Assembly: GCF_001684975.1 (NCBI RefSeq)
Contig: NZ_MAYH01000034.1
Span: 62,001 to 126,000, forward strand
Length of the DNA stretch: 64,000 bases
Origin: Chryseobacterium artocarpi
GTDB lineage: Bacteria > Bacteroidota > Bacteroidia > Flavobacteriales > Weeksellaceae
Reading direction: 5' to 3'
Shown: piece after piece, positions 17,830-26,600 of the stretch
How the letters are laid out: each line of letters starts with the position of its first letter
Position numbering within the stretch: the first letter of the stretch is position 1
Notes under the pieces: generated by a model
Told to the model about the DNA's origin: nothing
Databases searched by the model: none
What the model saw: the letters and a program-made list of their open reading frames with translations, nothing else
Translations under genes and position numbers: made by a program

Positions 17830-19059
17830 TTACTCTGTTCTCAACGCTTCAATAGGTTTGATCTTTGAAGCTCTGTAAGCCGGCACAAATCCTGCTATAA
17901 ACCCAGAGAAAACCAATGCTATAAATGCCATAAAGATCTCACCCCATCCTACACTCGGACTTTTAATGAAAAACTCTTCAAGGCTGTCACCAATCATGCT
18001 TAATGTTAAAACACCGACTGCAATTCCTACAATACCGGAGATCACAGTAATCACAACACTTTCCTGAACAATAAGCGCTACAATTCCTCTTGGTTTTGCA
18101 CCAATGGCTTTTCGCACTCCTATTTCTTTGGTTCTTTCTTTTACGATATACACCATGATGTTACTGATCCCGATAATTCCCGCCAGTAATGTTCCCATCC
18201 CGATAAAACCAACAATAGCTGTAAGAACTGCCATGAAGGTAAAAGTATCGTTCATGTTTTTGGCATTATTCCAGACACGAACACCGTTTTCATCGTCAGG
18301 AGAAACACTTTTTCTTGATTTTAATTTATCCTTCAGCTCATCACCATATTTAATAGCTTCCTGAGGAGTCATTTTATCACTATATGTGATGTAGGCAATA
18401 TTTACCGTATCAGAACCTTTCTTCATTTGCTGTAAAGTCGTAATCGGAACGGTAATATGTCTTTCATCCCAGTCTCCACCGTCATCAGAGAATACACCTA
18501 CAACTTTAAACATGGTTCCGTTGATATCCAATTCTTTCCCAACCGGACTTCCGTTTTTAATCAAGTCTCTTTGAACCATTCTTCCGATTACAGCAACATT
18601 CTGTTTTCCTTCAAGATCTCTGGGAGTAATGTAACGCCCATCAATCATTTTTCTGTTTTCAATGATCTGCTCGCCAGGTTCAGCCCCATGCACCTGATAG
18701 ATTCCGCTTTCTTTACCGTATTTTACCATGAGACTGGCATTATACCTTGGGCTGGCTGCTCCAACGTTTTTCTTTTCTGCATTGACCAGAAAATCATAAT
18801 CATCATTATTCATGGTTACGGTACGTTCAGACTGTAAACCTTTATAAGCTAAAGTAGTCTTCCCTGTAGAAATTGTAATCAGGTTTTTAGCATCTCCTGA
18901 AAACCCTTCCGAGAAAGCGTTCTGAAGCCCTTTCCCTATTCCGAAAAGAACAATGAATATAAATAAGCCCAAAGCCACCGTAAACCCTGAAAGCACCGTC
19001 CGAAGTACATTACTACGGATAGAACTGAATATTTCCTGCCAACGATCTAGGTCAAACAT
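17830..19059 (-). CDS. MacB-like ABC transporter permease (first of two)
   Basis: A 409-aa paralogue of the next permease, with the same plan: N-terminal helix (about 17-42), MacB-type periplasmic domain (about 55-275) and three C-terminal helices. It has the loop ERTKEIGVRKAIGAKPRGI and ends PAYRASKIKPIEALRTE. Both permeases lack a fused nucleotide-binding domain, unlike E. coli MacB. Start ATG gives MFDLDRWQEIFSSIRSN, agreeing with the paralogue. It lies 77 bp after the ATPase gene; the gap contains AT-rich TTTTCAAATT repeats. Confidence 0.9.
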   Translation of the reverse strand: MFDLDRWQEIFSSIRSNVLRTVLSGFTVALGLFIFIVLFGIGKGLQNAFSEGFSGDAKNLITISTGKTTLAYKGLQSERTVTMNNDDYDFLVNAEKKNVGAASPRYNASLMVKYGKESGIYQVHGAEPGEQIIENRKMIDGRYITPRDLEGKQNVAVIGRMVQRDLIKNGSPVGKELDINGTMFKVVGVFSDDGGDWDERHITVPITTLQQMKKGSDTVNIAYITYSDKMTPQEAIKYGDELKDKLKSRKSVSPDDENGVRVWNNAKNMNDTFTFMAVLTAIVGFIGMGTLLAGIIGISNIMVYIVKERTKEIGVRKAIGAKPRGIVALIVQESVVITVISGIVGIAVGVLTLSMIGDSLEEFFIKSPSVGWGEIFMAFIALVFSGFIAGFVPAYRASKIKPIEALRTE

Positions 19060-19099
19060 TTTTATTAGTATTAAAAGATTGAAAAATTAAAATCATTTA

Positions 19100-19136
19100 A
19101 TTTTCAAATTATCTCATTTTCAAATTTTCAAATTGT
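19100..19136. repeat. AT-rich TTTTCAAATT repeats, copy 2
   Basis: Three TTTTCAAATT-like units separated by short spacers lie immediately behind the ATPase stop codon, in the gap before the first permease gene. They resemble the block at 16490-16524. Confidence 0.6.
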
Positions 19137-19826
19137 TTAAAGCACAATCTGCTTAATAAACTCATCACTTTCAATGATTCCGTCCTTCAAAACAACGTTT
19201 CGTTTTGTCTGTGCAGCAACATCCGGTTCGTGGGTTACAACGATGATTGTTTTTCCTTCATTATTAATATCCTGAAGAAGCTTCATAATATCATGTGTCG
19301 TTTTTGAATCCAATGCTCCGGTAGGCTCATCCGCCAGTACCACTTTTGGATCTGTAATCAAAGCTCTGGCAATAGCAACTCTTTGTTTCTGTCCACCTGA
19401 AAGTTCACTGGGAAGGTGATTTGCCCATTGTGCAAGACCTACTTTTTCCAGATACTCCATTGCTTTCTGGTTACGTTCTTTCCTCGGGACATTTTGATAA
19501 TATAAAGGCAGCGCTACATTTTCTAAAGCAGTTTTATAATTGATCAGGTTAAAGGACTGAAAAATAAATCCTAAAAATTTACTTCTGTACTCCGCAGCTT
19601 TCACCTCGGATAAGTGCTCTATCGGAACACCGTCCAATTCATAGGTTCCTGAATCTTTTTCATCCAAAATCCCAATGATATTAAGAAGCGTAGACTTTCC
19701 GGAACCGGAACTTCCCATAATAGATACAAACTCGCCTTCTGAGATATTCAGATTGATTCCCTTCAGAACATGAAGTTTGCTTTTTCCCGTATCGTATGAT
19801 TTATGTAAATCCTGAATTACTAACAT
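19137..19826 (-). CDS. ABC transporter ATP-binding protein (MacB/LolD type)
   Basis: Nucleotide-binding subunit that powers the two permeases encoded after it. Complete motif set in 229 aa: Walker A GSSGSGKST (38-46), Q-loop Gln90, signature LSGGQ (142-146), Walker B VVLADEP (162-168), D-loop ALDS and switch histidine in VVTHEPDVA. It is the first gene of the operon (ATPase, permease, permease, adaptor). It diverges from nrdB across a 424-bp region, so its promoter must lie there. The final residues ESDEFIKQIVL are short, as in stand-alone MacB-type ATPases. Confidence 0.95.
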   Translation of the reverse strand: MLVIQDLHKSYDTGKSKLHVLKGINLNISEGEFVSIMGSSGSGKSTLLNIIGILDEKDSGTYELDGVPIEHLSEVKAAEYRSKFLGFIFQSFNLINYKTALENVALPLYYQNVPRKERNQKAMEYLEKVGLAQWANHLPSELSGGQKQRVAIARALITDPKVVLADEPTGALDSKTTHDIMKLLQDINNEGKTIIVVTHEPDVAAQTKRNVVLKDGIIESDEFIKQIVL

Positions 19827-19983
19827 TAAGTGATCTATGTTTTATACCCAATAAGTAGATGATATTTTCAAATTGTTACAAGAATGAAAATTTATTCAAA
19901 TATTTTTTTGTTTAATGACTTTATCCTTTATTTAAAGCATTTTACCATTTTTTGTTTAACGGTAACTTAAGTTTTCCATGTAT

Positions 19984-20214
19984 TTATCCCCAAGAAAGCT
20001 GCCTAGCCTATTATTCGAGCCTGTTTCATGTAAATGTGGAAAACTTTTACAGCTAAAAGTCAGCCTATTAGTATTTACCTCTTTCAAAATCAGTTCTTTT
20101 TTTCGAACTTTGTATTTAGATTCTGATCAGAAGCACAAACTTAGAATGTGAATAACTTAAATTCACAACCATCACAAAAACAAAAAGTTATACATTTTCT
20201 GAACGTTATCCACA
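19984..20214. promoter_or_regulatory. Cluster of DnaA-box-like sites upstream of nrdB
   Basis: TTATCCACA at 20206-20214 (plus) and TTATTCACA at 20147-20155 (minus) match the consensus TTATNCACA. TTTTCCACA at 20035-20043 (minus) and TTATCCCCA at 19984-19992 (plus) each have one mismatch. DnaA control of nrd genes is established in E. coli; its use here is an inference. Confidence 0.5.
20147..20167. promoter_or_regulatory. Inverted repeat TGTGAAT-N7-ATTCACA upstream of nrdB
   Basis: TGTGAAT (20147-20153) and ATTCACA (20161-20167) are perfect inverted halves with a 7-nt spacer, about 85 bp before the nrdB ATG. It overlaps one DnaA-box-like site, so the two readings compete. It could be an operator for a dimeric regulator. 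Confidence 0.45.
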
Positions 20215-20250
20215 TAGATCTGAATTATTTAATTATAAAGATATTTTAAT

Positions 20251-21225
20251 ATGGGAATTTTTGATAAGAGAGTAAGTTATAAGCCATTTGAATACCCGGA
20301 GGTCCTTCAATTCGTGGAAGCGATCAACAAATCGTTCTGGGTACATTCGGAAGTGGACTTTACTGCAGATGTACAAGATTTTCATTCGCAGTTGGAACCA
20401 CATGAAAAGCATGCTGTGAAAAATGCGCTTTTAGCCATTGCACAGATCGAGGTGTCTGTAAAGACATTCTGGGGGAATTTATACAACCACCTTCCGAAAC
20501 CGGAATTCAATGGATTAGGATCTACTTTTGCAGAATGTGAGTTCCGTCATTCTGAAGCATATTCCCGTTTATTGGAGGTATTAGGATATAATGACGAATT
20601 CCTTAATGTAATTGAAATTCCTGCTGTAAAAGGTAGAATTGAGTTCCTTGGAAATGCGTTAAAACATGCTAACTCTGCTACACCTAAAGAATACGTTTCT
20701 GCATTATTACTATTCAGTATCTTAGTAGAAAACGTTTCTCTTTTCTCTCAGTTTGCAATCATCCTTTCTTTCACAAGATTCAAAGGATTCATGAAAAATG
20801 TTTCTAACATTATCGCATGGACTTCTGTAGATGAGCAAATTCACGCTAATGCAGGAATCTACTTAATCAACAAAATCCGTGAGGAACAACCTGATCTATT
20901 AACAGACAGCGATATTGAAGATATATACACCCTTGTGGATGAATCTATTGCAAGAGAAGGTGATATTCTTAGCTGGATTTTTGAACTTGGAGAAATCGAC
21001 AATGTATCTAAAGAAGACTTATTGAACTTCATGAAATATCGTGTAGACGACAGCTTGAAGAAAATCAACATGAAAACAAGATACAACATCACTCCTGAAC
21101 AATACAGACCAATGGTATGGTTCGAAGAGGAAGTTTTCGCGAATTCTCTGGATGATTTCTTTGCAAAAAGACCTGTAGATTACACAAAACACGATAAGAG
21201 TATTACGGCAAACGATTTATTCTAA
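20251..21225 (+). CDS. nrdB: Ribonucleoside-diphosphate reductase, beta (radical-generating) subunit
   Basis: Supplies the radical for deoxyribonucleotide synthesis. The 324-aa protein keeps the diiron ligands of class I: Asp43 (VQDF), Glu97 and His100 (ECEFRH), Glu160 (VENVSLF), Glu195 and His198 (DEQIH). The radical tyrosine is Tyr104, spaced from His100 as Tyr122 is from His118 in E. coli. There is no N-terminal ATP-cone. The C-terminus (about 290-324) is the flexible tail that docks on NrdA. ATG follows an A/T-rich leader. The order nrdB - small gene - nrdA on the plus strand is unlike the usual nrdAB order. A Tyr radical with an Fe2 centre is the simplest reading; metal identity is not shown. 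Confidence 0.96.
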   Translation: MGIFDKRVSYKPFEYPEVLQFVEAINKSFWVHSEVDFTADVQDFHSQLEPHEKHAVKNALLAIAQIEVSVKTFWGNLYNHLPKPEFNGLGSTFAECEFRHSEAYSRLLEVLGYNDEFLNVIEIPAVKGRIEFLGNALKHANSATPKEYVSALLLFSILVENVSLFSQFAIILSFTRFKGFMKNVSNIIAWTSVDEQIHANAGIYLINKIREEQPDLLTDSDIEDIYTLVDESIAREGDILSWIFELGEIDNVSKEDLLNFMKYRVDDSLKKINMKTRYNITPEQYRPMVWFEEEVFANSLDDFFAKRPVDYTKHDKSITANDLF

Positions 21226-21346
21226 TATAAATTGTAAAAGCGCGAGCGAAGCGAGCGTCAAAGCACACCGTATTAGCGTTTTTGTATGATGAATAAATTT
21301 ATTATTTTTCAAGAACACTAAGCTTTTAATAACACAAAGATAAAAT

Positions 21347-21637
21347 ATGATTAATGTAATTGTAAGCTATACCGTAAATCCTGAATTTGTTCCTGCAAAT
21401 AAGGCAAATATTCAAAAGTTTTTGAATGATTTCAAAAATCTGGATCAAACCACATTTGAATATAAAGTCTATGTAAAGGAAGACGGTGTTACTTTTGTAC
21501 ATTATTCAAACTATATCAATGAAGAAGTTCAGCATGAAGTTTTGAATGTTCCGTCTTTTAAGGAATTTCAAAGATTGAGAGATGAAAGTGGACTGAATGA
21601 CTCTCATAAAGTCGAAATTTTACAACCAATAATATAA
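21347..21637 (+). CDS. Small conserved protein, possible ABM-like alpha/beta barrel domain
   Basis: A 96-aa protein between nrdB and nrdA (121 bp and 55 bp gaps, same strand). It opens MINVIVSYTVNPEFVPANKANI and contains FEYKVYVKEDGVTFVHYSNY, then a helix with VPSFKEFQRLRDESG and a last strand KVEILQPII. This beta-alpha-beta-beta-alpha-beta order, with an (H/Y)xxxY-type centre and a PxF helix, resembles the dimeric alpha/beta-barrel ABM/EthD superfamily. No catalytic residue is certain. Its placement in the nrd operon suggests co-expression, but no known RNR accessory protein is recognised in it. Confidence 0.8.
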   Translation: MINVIVSYTVNPEFVPANKANIQKFLNDFKNLDQTTFEYKVYVKEDGVTFVHYSNYINEEVQHEVLNVPSFKEFQRLRDESGLNDSHKVEILQPII

Positions 21638-21645
21638 AAAAACAA

Positions 21646-21676
21646 AATTCCGGGGCGATCATCTCATCCCGGAATT
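21646..21676 (+). promoter_or_regulatory. GC-rich hairpin in front of nrdA
   Basis: AATTCCGGG (21646-21654) and CCCGGAATT (21668-21676) pair perfectly over 9 bp with a 13-nt loop, 16 nt before the nrdA ATG. No T-run follows, so it is not a standard terminator. It may mark an RNA processing, stability or translation control point. Confidence 0.55.
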
Positions 21677-21692
21677 CGAAAATATAACATCT

Positions 21693-23351
21693 ATGGAAGA
21701 GCAAAATTCAAATATATGGTGGCTCAACGAGGAGTCTGAGCAAATGCTGAACAGAGGATATCTGTTGAAAGGTGAAACGGTAGACGGAGCTATCGACAGA
21801 ATCACTACAGCTGCTGCAAAAAGGTTATACAAACCTGAACTTCAGCCGGCTTTCAAGGAAATGATCACAAAAGGATGGATCAGTTTCTCTTCTCCTGTAT
21901 GGGCTAATATGGGAACTGAAAGAGGTCTTCCTATCTCTTGTTTTAACGCTCACATTCCGGACAGCATTGAAGGAATTACTCATAAAATGGGTGAAGTAAT
22001 CATGCAGACTAAAATCGGAGGTGGTACTTCAGGTTATTTTGGAGAGCTTAGAAACAGAGGTACAGCCGTAACGGATAACGGAAAGTCTTCAGGAGCTGTT
22101 TCCTTCATGAAACTTTTTGATACGGCAATGGATGTTGTTTCTCAAGGAGGAGTAAGAAGAGGTGCATTTGCTGCTTATTTAGATATTGACCACGGAGATA
22201 TTGAAGAATTCCTATCAATCAAAGATATCGGTAGCCCGATTCAGAACCTGTTCACCGGAGTATGTGTACCGGATTATTGGATGCAGGATATGATTGATGG
22301 TGATATGGACAAACGTAAAGTTTGGGCAAGAGTATTAGAAAGCCGTCAGCAAAAAGGTCTTCCTTATATTTTCTTCACTGATAACGTAAACAGAAACAAA
22401 CCTCAGGTATACAAAGACCTTGGAATGACGGTAAACGCAAGTAACCTTTGTTCTGAGATCATGCTTCCTTCTACAATGGAAGAATCATTCATCTGCTGTC
22501 TATCTTCTATGAACCTTGAACTATATGATGAGTGGAAAGATACAGATGCCGTTAAATTAGCAGTATACTTCCTTGATGCTGTATTATCAGAATTTATTGA
22601 TAAAACTGAAGGAAACTACTACTTACAGGGAGCAAGAAACTTCGCAATGCGTCACAGAGCGCTAGGATTAGGAGTTTTAGGATACCACTCTTACCTACAG
22701 AAAAATATGATTCCGTTTGAAAGCTTTGAGGCGACTCAATTCAATGCAAGAGCTTTCAGACACATTAAAGAACAGGCTGAGCAGGCTTCAAGAGAACTAG
22801 CTAACATCTATGGAGAACCAGATGTACTGAAAGGATACGGATTAAGAAATACCACTACAATGGCTATTGCTCCTACTACTTCAAGTTCTGCAATCTTAGG
22901 GCAAACTTCTCCGGGAATCGAGCCTTTCTCATCAAACTATTATAAGGCAGGTCTTGCGAAAGGAAACTTTATGCGTAAGAACAAATACCTGGCAAAACTA
23001 TTGAAAGAAAAAGGTTTAGATAATGAGGAAACATGGAGAACTATCATGTTGAACCATGGCTCTGTACAACACCTGAACGAACTTACTCCTGAAGAAAAAG
23101 CAGTATTCAAAACGTTTAAGGAAATCTCTCCTATGGAAATCATTTCACAGGCAGCACAGAGACAACAGTACATTGATCAGGCTCAATCTCTAAACCTTCA
23201 GATTCCTTCTACAATGCCAGTAAAAGATGTAAACTATCTATACATTGAAGCTTGGAAAAAAGGAGTAAAAACTCTTTACTATCAAAGAAGTTCTTCTGTT
23301 TCAAAAGAAATGATGGTGAACTTTGTATCATGTTCAAGCTGTGAAGCATAA
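21693..23351 (+). CDS. nrdA: Ribonucleoside-diphosphate reductase, alpha (catalytic) subunit, short form
   Basis: Reduces ribonucleotides to deoxyribonucleotides. Catalytic residues seen: Cys83 (GLPISCF), Asn251, Cys253 and Glu255 (NLCSE), and Cys268 or Cys269 for the second active-site cysteine. Tyr529-Tyr530 (TLYYQRS) form the radical pathway. The C-terminal redox pair is Cys547 and Cys550 (SCSSCEA). At 552 aa it is about 200 residues shorter than E. coli NrdA: the N-terminal ATP-cone is missing and the barrel is compact. All catalytic positions are present, so it looks complete rather than truncated. It ends with a strong terminator. Overall activity regulation by dATP through an ATP-cone is therefore not expected in either subunit. 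Confidence 0.95.
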   Translation: MEEQNSNIWWLNEESEQMLNRGYLLKGETVDGAIDRITTAAAKRLYKPELQPAFKEMITKGWISFSSPVWANMGTERGLPISCFNAHIPDSIEGITHKMGEVIMQTKIGGGTSGYFGELRNRGTAVTDNGKSSGAVSFMKLFDTAMDVVSQGGVRRGAFAAYLDIDHGDIEEFLSIKDIGSPIQNLFTGVCVPDYWMQDMIDGDMDKRKVWARVLESRQQKGLPYIFFTDNVNRNKPQVYKDLGMTVNASNLCSEIMLPSTMEESFICCLSSMNLELYDEWKDTDAVKLAVYFLDAVLSEFIDKTEGNYYLQGARNFAMRHRALGLGVLGYHSYLQKNMIPFESFEATQFNARAFRHIKEQAEQASRELANIYGEPDVLKGYGLRNTTTMAIAPTTSSSAILGQTSPGIEPFSSNYYKAGLAKGNFMRKNKYLAKLLKEKGLDNEETWRTIMLNHGSVQHLNELTPEEKAVFKTFKEISPMEIISQAAQRQQYIDQAQSLNLQIPSTMPVKDVNYLYIEAWKKGVKTLYYQRSSSVSKEMMVNFVSCSSCEA

Positions 23352-23378
23352 GATCAAGTAATAAACACTCTATATTTA

Positions 23379-23416
23379 CAAAAGCATACCGAAAGGTGTG
23401 CTTTTGTCGTTTTTTA
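23379..23416 (+). terminator. Intrinsic terminator of the nrd operon
   Basis: CAAAAGCATACC (23379-23390) pairs with GGTGTGCTTTTG (23395-23406) across a GAAA tetraloop, with one T-G pair. A T-run follows after two bases. It is 27 bp behind the nrdA stop. Confidence 0.85.
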
Positions 23417-23430
23417 GCTTTATAAGTTTT

Positions 23431-23490
23431 GGCTAAAGCCGTTGGATATATAATTTAATTATAGAACGGGCTAAAGCCCGTTTCTATTGA
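23431..23490. repeat. 60-bp intergenic repeat with two GGCTAAAGCC modules, copy 1
   Basis: GGCTAAAGCC at 23431 and the palindrome ACGGGCT-AA-AGCCCGT at 23466-23481 are 37 bp apart (first G to first G of GGGCTAAAG), and the unit ends in TCTATTGA. A second copy with the same spacing and length is at 39270-39329. Confidence 0.7.
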
Positions 23491-23609
23491 ATTACAAAAA
23501 CTAATAACTATAAATAGATTGATCAATTTCTATATTTATTCACCGATGATTATTTACAAAAAAGAATAGATATTTAACATCATTACTTCCTTCATTACTT
23601 ATTATCTAT

Positions 23610-23640
23610 AAAAAAGGTCCGGAAAGAAAATCCGAACCTA
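23610..23640 (-). terminator. Intrinsic terminator of the TonB-dependent receptor gene
   Basis: On the minus strand AGGTTCGGA pairs with TCCGGACCT (one T-G pair) within 23616-23639 and is followed by a T-run. The receptor stop codon is at 23676. Confidence 0.8.
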
Positions 23641-23675
23641 TGAAAGAATTGTATAAAAGTAAAATAAAGCAGTAA

Positions 23676-26600
23676 TTAAAAATTATATCTAACTCCTAAC
23701 TGTGCTTGAAATCTTGAAGCAAACTGATCGATTGTATAAGGTAACCCTGGGGTTTTAAAGTTGTAAGTTGGGTCTCCTGCAGCAGGTTGCCCCGCAGCTA
23801 CATTTCCTACTTTCGTTAAGCCTACACTTGCTGTAGAGTTAAAGGTATTTGGTACAAAGTATACTTTACCCCAGTTTTTGTTTAATAAATTGGTAAAATT
23901 GATGATGCTCAAAGAAATCTGAATATTGCTCTTTGATTTTTCACTCAATCTGATTTCGTCCATAATTCTGATATCAGCCTGAACATTCCAAGGAGTTGTA
24001 TCTCCGTTTCTTTCTGTAAACGTACCTCTTCTGGATTTCAGATAATCGTTATTATTGACAAAGTTCTCATAATCTGCAATCTGTTGCTGAGCCGTTACTA
24101 AAATATTTCCTGATCCGTCTTTAATAGGAACAATATATTTCGCAGCTTCGGCAGCATCTTTAAACACATAAGCAAGACCTGCAGCCTGCCCCGTATTAGC
24201 AATAGTACTGTTTACAAATCCCCAAGAGAATGGATTTCCTGATTGAGCATTAAAGTACACATTAGTATACAGTTTATTTGAATTGGAAATATTAAAAGCA
24301 TATCCGAGATTAGCAACAATTCTATTTTTGATAGCGAAATTGGAAGTTGTTAACTTAGGATCATTCGGAGTCAAAGACTGATTCATCTGCCAGTTACTTT
24401 CCATTGAATTTCGGATTCCGTTTGTAATATCTTTTGCATCTCCATAAGTATAAGCAGCGAAGAAATTAAATCCGAAGCTATATGATTTTGAAATCTGAGC
24501 CGTCAGGTTATAACGGTATCCTTCTTTTGTATTGGATAAAAGGTATGCATTTGAAAACTTACTGTTGATATTCGTTGTATAGATTGGCATTTCGTGATTC
24601 ACATCATAGCTGTAATAGGTCACATTATCCGTTTTATTCACCTGTTGGAATTTCAGATCATAAAGAACCTTAGTATAAATACCTTCCAGTGTAAGTTTAT
24701 ATCCGCCAAGCGTATAATCGAATGCCAGTGAACTTCTCCAAACTCGTGGCATTTTGAAATTATTATCAATAAGATCCACCTGTACTTTTGAAGAATTTTG
24801 CCATTTAGAGAAATTGGAACCTACTAAAGGATCTCCATTAGCCGCGAGTTGCGCTGCAGTTGGAGCATTATAATCATAGCTTCCGAAACCTACCCCGTCA
24901 TTATAATAAGCATATCCTAACCATGCAAATGGAATTCTTCCTACAAAGATTCCTGAACCTCCTCTCAACACCATAGATCTGTCTTCTGTAACATCAATAG
25001 TAAATCCAAGTCTTGGAGATAATGTTGGTTTATTAAGATAAGTATTGGTAAGCTGGCTCAATGGAGTATAATTATAAGTATTTCCATAATTAGGATCCTG
25101 AGGTGAGCTGTTCACCAATGGGCTTAGTTGCGGTTTGTTTGGTAAATCAGTGTAATCTACTCTGATTCCTGGTGACAGTCTTACTCTACCCCAATTAATT
25201 TCATCCTGAAGATATAGTGAAAGAAGATTCACTTTATACTGAGCATAAGGATTGTCAAAAAGAGTTTGTCTGCTTTCTCCGTTAAAAGGATAGGTACCTC
25301 TTATTCTTGCAGGAGTTCCATTATAAAAATCATTTAAACTTTTATAGGATATTCTTCCGTTCAGGGCATTTACAAAACCGTAATTGATATTGTATAGTTC
25401 ATTGTGTGTTCCTAGTAAAAAGGTATGATGTCCTGTTTTATAAGTAAGGTTATCTGTAATTTCAAAAGTTTTCTGTTTCATATTGAAAACAGTTGCCTCC
25501 CTGTCATTTCCTAATAGAATAGTTCCTCCGTTATGGGTAATTTCAACCTGTGGGAACATAGCATTTGCGGAAGTAGGGTCTCTGTAATCATGAATTGAGG
25601 AATATCCTACGACTAAATTATTATTCCATTTATCGTTAAAACGGCTTTTCAACTCAAGGGTTGTAGTAGAAGCGGTATTCTTTTGAACAAAATCCATGCT
25701 TGAGAACCGGAAATTGGCACCATCCCTCTCTAAATTGGATGCCTGAGAAAATACCGTATTGTTTTTAATCGATAATGTATGTTGGTCATTAATTTTCCAA
25801 TCTAACTTATTGAAAAGCTTAGAACTTTCGGAGAAGTTATTGTATTGATTAAAGCTTCCTACATTGAAACCATATTTCTTCTGCACAAAATCTGAAATCT
25901 GCTGAGCAACAGTCTGATCAATCAAAGCATTTGGATCACCGGCATTATAAAAAATAGGATCTGTTCTTTTGGTATATTCCAGATTCGTGAATAAGAATAC
26001 TTTGTCTCTCACCACTGGTAATCCTACTCGCCCTCCATAGATAAAGTCAGAGAAATCCTTTGGCATTTTTGAATTATCTCCTACCCTGTTGTTTCCTGTA
26101 ATTGCTGCATTTCTTCCGTAGGTATAAAGAGATCCGGTAACCTCATTACTTCCACTTCGGGTAACGGCATTGATACTTCCGCCAAGGAAATTTCCAAGTT
26201 TCACATCATAAGGAGCGATATACACCTGTACATCCTGAATAGCATCCAAACTGATAGAATTGGAACGCGTACTACTTCCAGGCATTCCTGAAGTTCCCGT
26301 CTGCCCACCTAATGAAGGGCTGAAACCAATGGCATCATTATTAATAGAACCATCGATTGTAACGTTATTGTAGCGGAAATTTGTTCCGTTGAATGAATTG
26401 TTGGCACTTTGAGGAACTAGTTTTGTGACATCCTGAATACCACGATTGATATTAGGTAATCCTGAAATTTGTGCCTGACTGATTCCTACTCCGTTTTTTA
26501 CGGCAGTCCTTTTTGAGGTAATTTTAACCTCATCAATGGTCTTTTCTTTATTTCCTATTTCCACTATGGGCAAATCATTATTCCCTAAAGAAAGCTGAAG

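Larger units (their letters stand above)
19827..20250. other. 424-bp divergent regulatory region between the exporter operon and nrdB
   Basis: No gene was found. The region is very AT-rich. It holds four DnaA-box-like 9-mers at 19984-19992, 20035-20043, 20147-20155 and 20206-20214, and an inverted repeat at 20147-20167. Promoters for the leftward ABC operon and the rightward nrd operon must both lie here. No clear complete -33/-7 pair was recognised. Confidence 0.7.
23352..23675. other. 324-bp gap between nrdA and the TonB receptor gene
   Basis: No gene was seen. The gap contains the nrdA terminator, one 60-bp GGCTAAAGCC repeat element and the TonB-gene terminator on the opposite strand. The stretch 23491-23609 shows nothing recognisable. 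Confidence 0.8.

Noticed and set aside
19827..20250. Chromosomal origin of replication
   Set aside because: DnaA-like boxes are present, but no dnaA gene is near and several highly expressed genes to the right run toward this point. A DnaA-responsive nrd promoter is the simpler reading.
21241..21257. GC-rich GCGAGCG-AA-GCGAGCG direct repeat after nrdB
   Set aside because: It is short, with no hairpin and no second copy seen in the window, so it was not called an element.
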